A stretch of 64,000 bases of DNA, from contig DAOTNF010000011.1 in assembly GCA_035450685.1 (NCBI GenBank), positions 1 to 64,000 of the forward strand, given 5' to 3'. This document shows positions 54,640-63,270 of the stretch, one piece after another (position 1 is the stretch's first letter; each line of letters begins with the position of its first letter). The position numbers and the translations under genes were made by a program. The notes beneath the pieces were generated by a model, which was not told the DNA's origin, made no database searches, and saw nothing but the letters and a program-made list of their open reading frames with translations. This stretch comes from Syntrophosphaera sp035450685. Lineage in GTDB: Bacteria > Cloacimonadota > Cloacimonadia > Cloacimonadales > Cloacimonadaceae.

Positions 54640-55411
54640 GAACTTTCCTTAGCTGCAGCAGCCCATTCTCTTCCAACCATTCCAGGATGGAGGGGAAAGA
54701 GTCTGCCCGGGTAAGATTAAAGCCCAGCGGCGTGACTGATATGTATTGTTCCGAGACGGCTTCCGAATCAGATCCTTTCAGGGTTTCCCAGACGGGTACG
54801 TCGCCGCCTACCCGGTAGGTGAAACCGTCCTCCAGTTCATCCACTACCTTGATAAAATTATAGTATTTGCGATTCCCGGTGCTGGTCAATCTAACGCCCC
54901 TAATCGCATCAGAATGCAGATTGGGTACATTGATATTTAAGATACCCCGTTCCGGGATCAGATCACAGATGCCAAGATCCAGCATTCTTACCATCCAGGC
55001 TGCCGCGGTTTCGAAGACCTGGTCTTTGTAAGAAGTCATTGAGACGGCTATTGCCTTGAATCCCAGAAAACAAGCTTCAACAGCAGCTCCCACAGTTCCG
55101 GAATAGAGGACGTCCTCTCCCATGTTCTGGCCAGCATTGATACCCGAAATGACAAGATCAACTGGTTCGCTGATGATCTTTTGCAGGGCTATGACCGAGC
55201 AATCCACAGGGGTTCCGTCCACGCTGTATTCCCGCTCGTTCAGTTTGGTCACACGCAGGTCCCTGCGCAGTGTGATCGAGTGCGAAGCGGCGCTGCGCTC
55301 GCGATCCGGCGCCACGATAATTAGCTGATGGCCAGCCTTGCTCAAATGTTCCGCCAGGGTGCGAATCCCGGGGGCGTGAATGCCGTCGTCGTTGGTCAAT
55401 AAAATTCGCAA
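54629..55411 (-). CDS. surE: 5'/3'-nucleotidase SurE
   Basis: Metal-dependent nucleotidase acting on nucleoside monophosphates in survival and stress. 260 residues with ILLTNDDGIHAPGIRTLAEH (metal-binding Asp pair), VAPDRERSAASHSITLRRDL and VISGINAGQNMGEDVLYSGT. Normal family length. It overlaps pcm and follows the small membrane protein gene by 23 bases. Confidence 0.95.
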   Translation of the reverse strand: MRILLTNDDGIHAPGIRTLAEHLSKAGHQLIIVAPDRERSAASHSITLRRDLRVTKLNEREYSVDGTPVDCSVIALQKIISEPVDLVISGINAGQNMGEDVLYSGTVGAAVEACFLGFKAIAVSMTSYKDQVFETAAAWMVRMLDLGICDLIPERGILNINVPNLHSDAIRGVRLTSTGNRKYYNFIKVVDELEDGFTYRVGGDVPVWETLKGSDSEAVSEQYISVTPLGFNLTRADSFPSILEWLEENGLLQLRKVHAL

Positions 55412-55434
55412 TTCAATCTCCTCAGATTACCGTA

Positions 55435-55785
55435 TTAAATCCAAAACTTACAGATTATCAATATAATTACCGCTGTACTTACCAGTAAAAGCAAAAAGAG
55501 CCAGTGTTCCCGAAAAAAACTTTTAAAGCTGCTTCCACGCCTTTTCTTATATCTGGCTTTTTTGGGTGAAGTATTCTTTTGAAAATGTCTTTTAAACGAC
55601 CTGCGGGGAGCATGGCGCAATTCCCTGTATGTTCTCTGCGCCGCGGTCAACCACTTGATCGTTCCATTTTCCAACAGATATGGCCTATAACCCAAACTCA
55701 CATAATGCTTAATCTCGTTGGCAGAATAACCTGTAACGCTTTCAGGATCAAGCTCTTTGACTATTAAATGTCGTTTGGTGCTCAT
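55435..55785 (-). CDS. Small basic protein with C-terminal membrane anchor
   Basis: 116 residues: an N-terminal half with KHYVSLGYRPYLLENGTIKW, a very basic stretch (RHAPRRSFKRHF, KKARYKKRRGSSFKSF) and a final hydrophobic helix (about 93-113) that would anchor it to the inner membrane with the N-terminus in the cytoplasm. No family recognised. GAGGT precedes the ATG. It appears to open the minus-strand operon with surE. Confidence 0.65.
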   Translation of the reverse strand: MSTKRHLIVKELDPESVTGYSANEIKHYVSLGYRPYLLENGTIKWLTAAQRTYRELRHAPRRSFKRHFQKNTSPKKARYKKRRGSSFKSFFREHWLFLLLLVSTAVIILIICKFWI

Positions 55786-56452
55786 GAAAATACCTCTTTC
55801 AATAATCTAATATGGAGCTGAATCATTTTGTCAAGCAATATCTCCAACTATCTGGTTTCAAGACCCGCTGGAGGCATATTTGGGTGCTTCAACGGTGAGA
55901 CATATCTTCTTTAGACTGAATCTGGAACCTCTTGACTAAATCAAGGCATCAGGGCTACTCAACACCTGTGTGCCTTACTGGGAATGCTTTTCCCGTGTAT
56001 GAGGTAAGAACTGTATCTTTTTCTTTCTCGCAAACTAAGCGGTTTGGCAATAGCAGAAAACTGGTCTGTTCCAAACAATGCGATTTTAGATCGTATATTG
56101 TAATTATGATGCAGTTACAATCGAGAGATGGAAAACCTGGTTATTCCCGCCCTGAATCAGACAAAAAATACACTCGAATTACTTGCGAAGATTGGAATAA
56201 AATGCCTACCTTCCCGATATTACTTCATAGCGCCCGCCTTTGCTGCTACTGGCTTTGGTGCCATCATCCTTAAGTCATCCCTCACCGGGTTAAGGATGAC
56301 CCCAGGAAAACAAAGACTTAGCTGCCTCGCGCGCGCGAGGGCAAGCACGCCGCAAGTTCCGACTCCGCTTACGTGTATGAGGGTTTTTTCTCTTTTGGCT
56401 TAAAAATTGTATGAGCATACCATCCAACTTAGGTTTGTAATGGAGAATTTGT
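55786..56452. other. Divergent intergenic region with repeat copy F
   Basis: About 670 bases between divergent genes. It contains family 1 copy F and a perfect 16-base palindrome, cctcgcgcgcgcgagg (56325-56340). No convincing promoter seen, although promoters for both directions must lie here. Confidence 0.65.
56216..56309 (+). repeat. Dispersed intergenic repeat family 1, copy F
   Basis: Reads gatattacttcatagcgccc, cctttgctgctactggctttg, gtgccatcatccttaagtc, then tcaccgggttaaggatgacc and ccaggaa. The left flank matches copy B and the palindrome matches D and E. It is about 140 bases upstream of the deiminase start. Confidence 0.9.
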
Positions 56453-58480
56453 ATGCTCAGTGCCAAGCACAGCTTTTATCTGATTACAGTCTTGATACTG
56501 GTCATGATCCCGGGATTCTTGCCGGGACATGCCGACCTGCCTACGGACAGCGATTATGCGCCCAGCCGTTTCACAGAAACAAATCCACCCCAAGGCCCGG
56601 TGCGGCCTGTGGCAGAATTTGAACCAGCCTCGCATGTACTGATCAGATATCCCTTGGGTATACCGGTCAGCCTGGTGGTGCAACTGGCCAGTCAGGATCA
56701 GGTGATCTGCCTGGTTTCCTCTCAGTCCCAACAGAATCAAGCTACTTCCACCTTTAACTCTGCAGGGGCAAACATGGCCAACATCAGCTTTATGATAGCA
56801 GCCACCGATTCTTACTGGACACGTGACTATGCCCCCTGGTTCATTTTTGATGGAAATGATGAGTACGGAGTGGTTGATTTTATCTACAATCGCCCGCGGC
56901 CCAATGATAACCTTATTCCCCAACTGTTTGCCAACCAATACAATCATAATTATTATGGGATGAACCTCCAGCAAACCGGCGGCAACTATATGACCGACGG
57001 TATTTGCACCGCCGCACAGACAACCATAGCCTACACAGAGAACGGCGGATATACCCAAGCCCAGGTGAACGCCAAAATGCACGACTATATGGGCATATCA
57101 AGTTATCATGTGCTTCCTGATCCGAACAATACCTATATCGACCATATTGACTGCTGGGGAAAGTTTTTGGCCCCGGACAAGGTGCTGATCCGCAGTGTGC
57201 CGACCTCTCATCCCCAGTATAACGCGATCGAGCAGACTGCTGCCTATTTTACCAATCTGAACTGCGCCTGGGGATATCCCTTCCGCGTATATCGGGTCAA
57301 CACCCCTCAAAACCAGCCCTATTCAAATTCCCTGATCCTGAACAAGAGGGTCTTTGTGCCCATCATGAACAGCAACTACGATGCCGCCGCCCTGCAAGTG
57401 TACCGTGACGCTTTGCCAGGTTATGAGGTGATCGGGGTGGTTGGCAGCAGTTACACGCCCTGGGAATCCACAGACGCGCTGCATTGCCGTACCCACGAGA
57501 TTCCCGACAAGCAGATGATCCATATTAGCCACCAGCCTTGGTGGGGAACCAAAGCTTATGCCACAGGCTACGATATTAATGCCACCATCAAGGCTCACAG
57601 CGGGCAGGCACTGTATTCGGATTCCACATTTGTGTGCTACAAAGTCAACCAGCAGCCCTGGCAGAGATCCGCGCTGATAAATATTGTAGCCTCTGAATAT
57701 ACCGCTCTGCTGAATGGATTTACCCCGGGAGACACGATCCGCTACTTCATCCACACTGCCGATCTCTCCGGACGCTCCCTCGATCATCCCTTCACTGCTG
57801 CTTTTGATCCACATGTGTTCATCATTGAAGCTGATACCGAGCCACCCCTGTTGAATCATATCCCTCCCGCAGAAATGACAAATCAAGCAACCTTATTCAC
57901 TGTCACTGCTTCCGATAATTATCAGGTGGGACAGGTACTCATGCAATACAAGGTGGATGAGCAGGAGATTCCCATCGAATTAGCCCTGAATCCCAACCCC
58001 CAGGCTGGACCGGATGCATGGAACTGCCTTGTCGAACCGCAGTTTTCCAGCGAAGACGAAACCTTCCATTACCGGTTCATAGCCCGGGACTCGGCCACAC
58101 CACCCAACCTTGGCTACTATCCGCCCTCAGGCACCTGGATCAGTCTCCCAATTAAAGAGTTGAGTAACGAGGACAACCATGTTCCCGAACCTGTTCAGAA
58201 CGGGCTGCGTGTTTACCCAAATCCACTCAGAAAGAGTTCGGGCAATTATTTCACAATTGATTTCACAAGTTCAGGTAAAAGCCCTTTTACGTTGAAGATA
58301 TTCAACCTGAAAGGACAATTATTATCCACCAAGACCATCTCGCCCAGTACGCAAAATAGCAACCTTATCAGTTGGCCTTTCTCAGATTTGGGGAGACGTA
58401 ATGCCGCCCCTGGCCTGTATTTCTGCAAAATCACCCAAGATGGCAACTCATTCATAAGCAAGATGTTAATAATGGATTAG
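56453..58480 (+). CDS. Peptidylarginine deiminase, Porphyromonas (PPAD) type, T9SS-secreted
   Basis: 675 residues: a signal peptide (about 1-27), then the deiminase from about 40 (TNPPQGPVRPVAEFEPASHV). Catalytic positions are Asp125 (YWTRDYAPWF), His231 and Asp233 (YIDHIDCWGK), Asn292 (YSNSLILNK) and Cys345 (DALHCRTHE). Asp to His is 106 residues and His to Asn 61, as in PPAD (D130, H236, N297, C351). Arg147 and Arg149 (YNRPRPND) match the pair that holds the C-terminal carboxylate, so C-terminal Arg of peptides is the likely substrate, giving citrulline and ammonia. An Ig-like domain follows (about 360-465), then a further beta region and a type A sorting domain (VYPNPLRKSS, KIFNLKGQLLSTK, GLYFCKITQDG). 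GGAG is 7 bases before the ATG. Agmatine deiminase is the nearest other family but is cytoplasmic. Confidence 0.9.
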   Translation: MLSAKHSFYLITVLILVMIPGFLPGHADLPTDSDYAPSRFTETNPPQGPVRPVAEFEPASHVLIRYPLGIPVSLVVQLASQDQVICLVSSQSQQNQATSTFNSAGANMANISFMIAATDSYWTRDYAPWFIFDGNDEYGVVDFIYNRPRPNDNLIPQLFANQYNHNYYGMNLQQTGGNYMTDGICTAAQTTIAYTENGGYTQAQVNAKMHDYMGISSYHVLPDPNNTYIDHIDCWGKFLAPDKVLIRSVPTSHPQYNAIEQTAAYFTNLNCAWGYPFRVYRVNTPQNQPYSNSLILNKRVFVPIMNSNYDAAALQVYRDALPGYEVIGVVGSSYTPWESTDALHCRTHEIPDKQMIHISHQPWWGTKAYATGYDINATIKAHSGQALYSDSTFVCYKVNQQPWQRSALINIVASEYTALLNGFTPGDTIRYFIHTADLSGRSLDHPFTAAFDPHVFIIEADTEPPLLNHIPPAEMTNQATLFTVTASDNYQVGQVLMQYKVDEQEIPIELALNPNPQAGPDAWNCLVEPQFSSEDETFHYRFIARDSATPPNLGYYPPSGTWISLPIKELSNEDNHVPEPVQNGLRVYPNPLRKSSGNYFTIDFTSSGKSPFTLKIFNLKGQLLSTKTISPSTQNSNLISWPFSDLGRRNAAPGLYFCKITQDGNSFISKMLIMD

Positions 58481-58666
58481 AGCCGTGTTGATATTATTCA
58501 ACAGCATATCACACATAACAGGCAACTTTAGTCTTGACGTCTGGGCTGGGTTTTTTAATTATGAAGTCAGCCTACAGACCCTACATAGAATGCCCTCCGA
58601 GCAGTGGGGATGCCGCCCGGCATTCCCCACTGTATTTTTTTGCCCAGATGATTCATGAGGCAGATA

Positions 58667-61171
58667 ATGAAAACTTGGGGAGCCATCTTCTCTTTTCTTT
58701 TCGCTCTCTCCGTACTCGTTTCCTCTTCTCCTGAACTTATGGTGGCCAGGTTGGAGAATCCACAAAGTTCCGAAATTGATCGGTTCATCAGACAAGCTGG
58801 TTGGGATGTGGCAGGCTTCAGGGCTGGTAAATATCTGGATCTCGTTTTGAGCCGGGAACAGTTTGAAATGCTCAGTCTGGAGTATCCCTCCTTATATGTC
58901 ATCCAGACAGAAAATGAGCTTCGGAACAATCTTCAGCCAGGCAAAGACCTGCCCGGGTATCGAAGCTATCCACAAATGCTGGCTGAACTACAGCAGCTTC
59001 AGGATCTATATCCAACCTTAATGGAACTTCACCAGATAGGCACGGGCTGGGGTGCGATTTACGCTGAACAGGGAATAGCGGCATATCAGAATTTCAATCA
59101 TGCGGTCTGGGCAATCAAGGTTTCTGCCAATGTCCATCTCAATGAGGATGAGCCAGCGTTTTACTTTGTTGGGGAACACCATGCCCGGGAACCGCTTTCC
59201 ACAGAGGTTTGCATGGGAATCCTGAATCACTTGCTGTCGGAGTATGGCAGCGATCCACAGGTAACCCAACTCCTTGATGGCAGCGAGGTTTGGATTGTGC
59301 CCCTGCTCAATCCGGATGGACACAAGTTGGTGATTGATGAAACTTCGATCTGGCATAGAAAGAACATTCGCGATAACAACAACAACCATATTCTGGACTA
59401 TGGAAGCATGGGAATGGGCGATGATGGAGTTGACCTAAACCGCAACTACAGCTATCAGTGGGGCTATGTATATGCTTCAGACTTCATTGGAGACAGCGTT
59501 TATCATGGGCCCCATGCTTTTTCCGAACCTGAAACCCAGGCCTTGAGAGACTTGCTGCTGTCCAGACGCTTTCTTGCGGGGATCAGTTACCACTCTCATG
59601 GAGAGTATGTTATGTATCCCTATGGCTATCTTTATGGCATCACAAGTCCGGACAGACAGGAGTTGGCTGCCCTGGCCTCTGAGATCGCAAGTTTACTTCC
59701 CTGTCAGTATAGCGAAAACTACCGCTACGAGGCTATGCAGTCTTTCGAGCTCTATCCAGTCAGCGGAAGCATGGACGACTGGACTCATGCCACTACCGGG
59801 GCATTTGCCTACACGATAGAAATGGCTCAGCAGTTCATCCCACCGTCATCATATGTGCCAATTGCCGTGCAGCACCAGGTGAGCGGCGCAATGGCGCTGA
59901 TGAATAGAATGAACCGTAAAATCCTGCGAGGACACATAACCGACGTCACCACCGGCGAAGCGATTGCCGCCACTGTGTTTGTGGAACAAATTGATGACCA
60001 TCCTGTTTACCGTGCCCCTATCAAGGCGGATTCCCTCTGGGGAGCATACTATTACCTCCTCCCGGCAGGCTTGTACACTGTTCGCTTTATCTACCCGGGC
60101 TACTCGACAGTGACACAGACAGTATCAATAGACCCCGACAGCCCTACTGTATTGGACATTCAGATGGTTCCACAGGCTCCTTTCGATCTTGAGATAATGG
60201 TGCGGGATAATTATCACAACCCGGTGGCTGGTGCTCAGTTATGCTTGGGAAACGACTTTGAGGCCACTTATACGACCGACGACCAAGGACTGATAACCAT
60301 TATTGGCTTTCTTCCTGGTGAGCACCAGATATGCGTATCCAAACCCGGTTACGGTACTCTGCGCCTGACACGTGAAATAACGATGCCCTCGCTGACACTG
60401 ACACTTTCTTCTAACGTGATTTGGGACGAAATGTTCGAGTATGGCCTGTCAGACTGGACTTGCCCAAACACTTGGGGCTTATCTTCTGTCTGCCACACTG
60501 GAAACTGGTCGCTCTCGGATTCGCCCGACGCTAACTATCAAAACAACCTGAACAGCAGTTGCCAAATTGCCAACCCGCTCGAATTGCAGTTATTCGAAAA
60601 TGCCGATTTGCAGTTTTGGCTGAAGACAGACCTCTCACTGGATGGAGACCACCTCAGCGTGGAAGCATCAACCGATAACAACTCCTGGCAACTATTGGAT
60701 TGCTATACCGGTTCAAACGACTGGTTCTTTTGCTCTTGCGACCTTAACGATTTTCTGGGCGGCCCTGTCTGGCTGCGTTTCAGATTATACACAAATAGAT
60801 ATGGAAACTCAGATGGGGTTTACATCGACGATGTAATGGTGTACGCCAGTTCCAATGTCGTGCCGGCTGATGATCCGGCTCTCAGTCCTGATCGGCTGAC
60901 AATCCGTTGCCACCCCAATCCCTTTTCCAAACAGGCTGAGATAAAAATCGGTTCCAATCATCCAATGCCCAACTGTGAACTATCCATCTACAACATCAAG
61001 GGGCAACTGCTACTGACCTTTGATAATAAGTGCTTGACTAAAGGTGACAACCATTATTATTGGGACGGTGTCGACTTGCGTGGCAACCAGTGCTCCAGCG
61101 GAGTTTATTTGCTGAGACTTAGCTCACGAGGAAAGCCCTTGGCCACAGGAAAGTTGCTAAGAGTAAAATAG
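58667..61171 (+). CDS. M14 zinc carboxypeptidase, B-like (Lys/Arg) specificity, T9SS-secreted
   Basis: 834 residues: a signal peptide (about 1-20), an N-terminal region, then the M14 domain. Zinc ligands are His172 and Glu175 (GEHHAREPLS) and His309 (SYHSHGE); DLNRNY matches the substrate-binding Asn144-Arg145 of carboxypeptidase A. Catalytic Glu385 (YTIEMA) is 14 residues after Asp371, as Asp256 to Glu270. The residue at position 255 is Asp370 (SMDDW), as in carboxypeptidase B, predicting removal of C-terminal Arg or Lys. CarboxypepD-type beta domains, a MAM/jelly-roll-like domain and a type A sorting domain (CHPNPFSKQA, SIYNIKGQLLLTF, SGVYLLRLSS) follow. ATG 58667 has GAGG 6 bases upstream; another ATG (58655) is four codons earlier. 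Confidence 0.88.
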   Translation: MKTWGAIFSFLFALSVLVSSSPELMVARLENPQSSEIDRFIRQAGWDVAGFRAGKYLDLVLSREQFEMLSLEYPSLYVIQTENELRNNLQPGKDLPGYRSYPQMLAELQQLQDLYPTLMELHQIGTGWGAIYAEQGIAAYQNFNHAVWAIKVSANVHLNEDEPAFYFVGEHHAREPLSTEVCMGILNHLLSEYGSDPQVTQLLDGSEVWIVPLLNPDGHKLVIDETSIWHRKNIRDNNNNHILDYGSMGMGDDGVDLNRNYSYQWGYVYASDFIGDSVYHGPHAFSEPETQALRDLLLSRRFLAGISYHSHGEYVMYPYGYLYGITSPDRQELAALASEIASLLPCQYSENYRYEAMQSFELYPVSGSMDDWTHATTGAFAYTIEMAQQFIPPSSYVPIAVQHQVSGAMALMNRMNRKILRGHITDVTTGEAIAATVFVEQIDDHPVYRAPIKADSLWGAYYYLLPAGLYTVRFIYPGYSTVTQTVSIDPDSPTVLDIQMVPQAPFDLEIMVRDNYHNPVAGAQLCLGNDFEATYTTDDQGLITIIGFLPGEHQICVSKPGYGTLRLTREITMPSLTLTLSSNVIWDEMFEYGLSDWTCPNTWGLSSVCHTGNWSLSDSPDANYQNNLNSSCQIANPLELQLFENADLQFWLKTDLSLDGDHLSVEASTDNNSWQLLDCYTGSNDWFFCSCDLNDFLGGPVWLRFRLYTNRYGNSDGVYIDDVMVYASSNVVPADDPALSPDRLTIRCHPNPFSKQAEIKIGSNHPMPNCELSIYNIKGQLLLTFDNKCLTKGDNHYYWDGVDLRGNQCSSGVYLLRLSSRGKPLATGKLLRVK

Positions 61172-61186
61172 GAGTATTACGGAAGC

Positions 61187-62368
61187 TTGGACGAACTTCG
61201 TATAGAAAACCTGAGCAAGGATTATGACGGCTTTCTGGCTGTCGATAATGTTAGTCTCACCATTCAACCCGGGGAGCTTTATTCCTTCCTGGGCCCCAGT
61301 GGCTGTGGTAAAACCACGCTTCTGCGCATGATTGCCGGATTTGAAATCCCCCGCACGGGACGCATTTATCTGGGAGGGCAGGATATCACAGATCTGCCCC
61401 CTTACAAGCGTCCGGTAAACACGATCTTTCAAAACTACTCGCTGTTTCCCCACATGAATGTCTTCGACAATGTGGCTTTCGGGCTGCACGTCAGGAAGGT
61501 GCCCAAGACCGAGATCAGAGACCGGGTGCAGAAAATGCTTACCCTCGTCAAGATGGAGGATCAGGCTGCCAAGTATCCTTCCCAGTTGAGCGGCGGGCAA
61601 AAGCAGCGCATCGCGATCGCCCGCGCCCTGATCAACGAGCCCAAGCTCCTGCTGCTGGATGAACCGCTTGCAGCCCTTGATCTCAAATTGCGCCAGCACA
61701 TGCTGATCGAACTGATGAACATCCATGACGCAGTGGGAATCACTTTCATCTACGTTACCCACGACCAAAGCGAAGCCATGAGCATTTCAGACCGCATGGC
61801 GGTGATGCAGAGAGGCAGCATTATCCAATCCGGTCTGCCGGACGACATCTATGAAAGGCCTACTTCGATATTCTCCGCGTATTTCATTGGTGAAACGAAT
61901 CTGATCACGGGAGAAGTGACCGGCATCGAGGACGAATATGTCCAGCTTCGCTGCCACAGGGGTAATGGAGAGTTTTTCGAGATCGACAGCACTTTCCACT
62001 TCCCCCCCACCCTGGGAAGCAAACTGACTGTCTCGCTGAGGCCGGAAAAGATCGCCATCACCCGTTCCAAACCCCGCAATCAGGACGATTTCAACATCCT
62101 GAGGGGCACCATCGAAGACATCCTCTACGTTGGAACTCACACCCAATATATTGTAAGAGTTGGAGATTTGAAGTTCCGCGTCTTCAGCCAGCATAAACGG
62201 GTCTATTTTGATGAAAAAGCTTTGGATTGGGATGAGGAAGTGTGGTTATTCTGGCACGATACCGATTCCTGGCTGATCAACGAAGTGGCTGAGGGTGTTG
62301 AAGCCAGTGTCGAGCCCCGCAGCCTGCCGCAACGCGCATCCAGAAAAGGAATTCCGGCAGAAGTATGA
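61187..62368 (+). CDS. potA: Spermidine/putrescine ABC transporter ATP-binding protein
   Basis: 393 residues. ABC domain: Walker A FLGPSGCGKTTLLRMIAG (about 34), Q-loop, signature LSGGQKQRIAIARAL, Walker B LLLLDEPLAALD and switch His (VTHDQSEAMSI). A TOBE domain fills about 240-360. It starts at a TTG (61187), giving MDELRIENLSKDYDGF, and follows the carboxypeptidase gene after 15 bases. It overlaps potB by 4 bases. The substrate is inferred from similarity to PotA and from the permease pair; other small cations are possible. Confidence 0.88.
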   Translation: MDELRIENLSKDYDGFLAVDNVSLTIQPGELYSFLGPSGCGKTTLLRMIAGFEIPRTGRIYLGGQDITDLPPYKRPVNTIFQNYSLFPHMNVFDNVAFGLHVRKVPKTEIRDRVQKMLTLVKMEDQAAKYPSQLSGGQKQRIAIARALINEPKLLLLDEPLAALDLKLRQHMLIELMNIHDAVGITFIYVTHDQSEAMSISDRMAVMQRGSIIQSGLPDDIYERPTSIFSAYFIGETNLITGEVTGIEDEYVQLRCHRGNGEFFEIDSTFHFPPTLGSKLTVSLRPEKIAITRSKPRNQDDFNILRGTIEDILYVGTHTQYIVRVGDLKFRVFSQHKRVYFDEKALDWDEEVWLFWHDTDSWLINEVAEGVEASVEPRSLPQRASRKGIPAEV

Positions 62369-63270
62369 ATCTCGAAGCTTTCAAGCAGGTAAATTGCTCA
62401 CAGACCAAAGCCTCCCGCAGGCGCGACCTCGCCAGCTATCTTCTCACCGCACCCGCCCTGATCTGGCTGCTTGTCTTTTTCCTGGTTCCCTATCTGATAG
62501 TGTTTATCTACAGCTTTCTTTCCACCGATATCTACGATGTCAGTTTCAAGTTTTCCCTCAGTGCCTATCGACAACTCTTCAGCGGCATCTATCTGCGCCC
62601 CTTTTATCTCGCTTTCCGCCTGGCCTTTATCACCACCTTTGCCTGCTTGATCCTGGCTTTCCCGGTGGCCTACTACATCGCCCGGGCAAGCGAAAAAATG
62701 CGCAATATGCTGCTGATCCTGATTATCATCCCCTTTTGGACCAACCTGATCATCCGCATCTTTTCCTGGCGGATCTTTTTGTCATACAATGGCGTACTCA
62801 ACACAATCCTGCTGCGCCTGGGCCTGATCAGCACTCCACTGGAGCTGATGCGAACGGATTTCACCGTATTGCTGGTGATGGTCTATGTCTATCTGCCCTA
62901 CATGATACTACCGCTTTACAGCGCCCTGGAAAAGATGGATTTCACCCTGCTGCAAGCAGCCATGGATCTGGGAGCCAACGAGGTCAAGGCCTTCTTCCGC
63001 ATCACTTTGCCTTTGGCGGCAGAAGGTATCTTCGCAGGCTCACTGCTGGTTTTCATTCCAACCCTGGGCGCGTATCTGATTCCGCAACTGGTGGGCAATC
63101 AGCGCTCCCTGTATGTTGGCCAGGTAATTACCTATAAGATCAAAAACATCCCCCGCAACTGGCCCATGGCTTCAGCGATGTCCTTCGTCCTGCTGTTGCT
63201 GGTGGCAGCTATGTTGATAGTGATGTATGCCATTTACCGCAAGCGAACACTGGCAAAGAGGAATGTGTAA
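62365..63270 (+). CDS. potB: Spermidine/putrescine ABC transporter permease PotB
   Basis: 301 residues with six transmembrane segments and the permease motif that docks on the ATPase (EAA-like: AAMDLGANEVKAFFRITLPL, about residues 194-213). Typical PotB features are FSWRIFLSYNGVLNTILLRL and TLGAYLIPQLVGNQRSLYVG. Its start overlaps the potA stop, and its stop overlaps the potC start by one base. Confidence 0.9.
   Translation: MNLEAFKQVNCSQTKASRRRDLASYLLTAPALIWLLVFFLVPYLIVFIYSFLSTDIYDVSFKFSLSAYRQLFSGIYLRPFYLAFRLAFITTFACLILAFPVAYYIARASEKMRNMLLILIIIPFWTNLIIRIFSWRIFLSYNGVLNTILLRLGLISTPLELMRTDFTVLLVMVYVYLPYMILPLYSALEKMDFTLLQAAMDLGANEVKAFFRITLPLAAEGIFAGSLLVFIPTLGAYLIPQLVGNQRSLYVGQVITYKIKNIPRNWPMASAMSFVLLLLVAAMLIVMYAIYRKRTLAKRNV

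Noticed and set aside
56128..56403. 91-codon open frame upstream of the deiminase
   Set aside because: Its central part is a translation of repeat copy F, near-identical to frames in copies D and E. Not a gene.
56453..58480. Agmatine deiminase assignment
   Set aside because: The fold is related, but the signal peptide, Ig-like and sorting domains, and the paired arginines for a peptide carboxylate match secreted PPAD instead.
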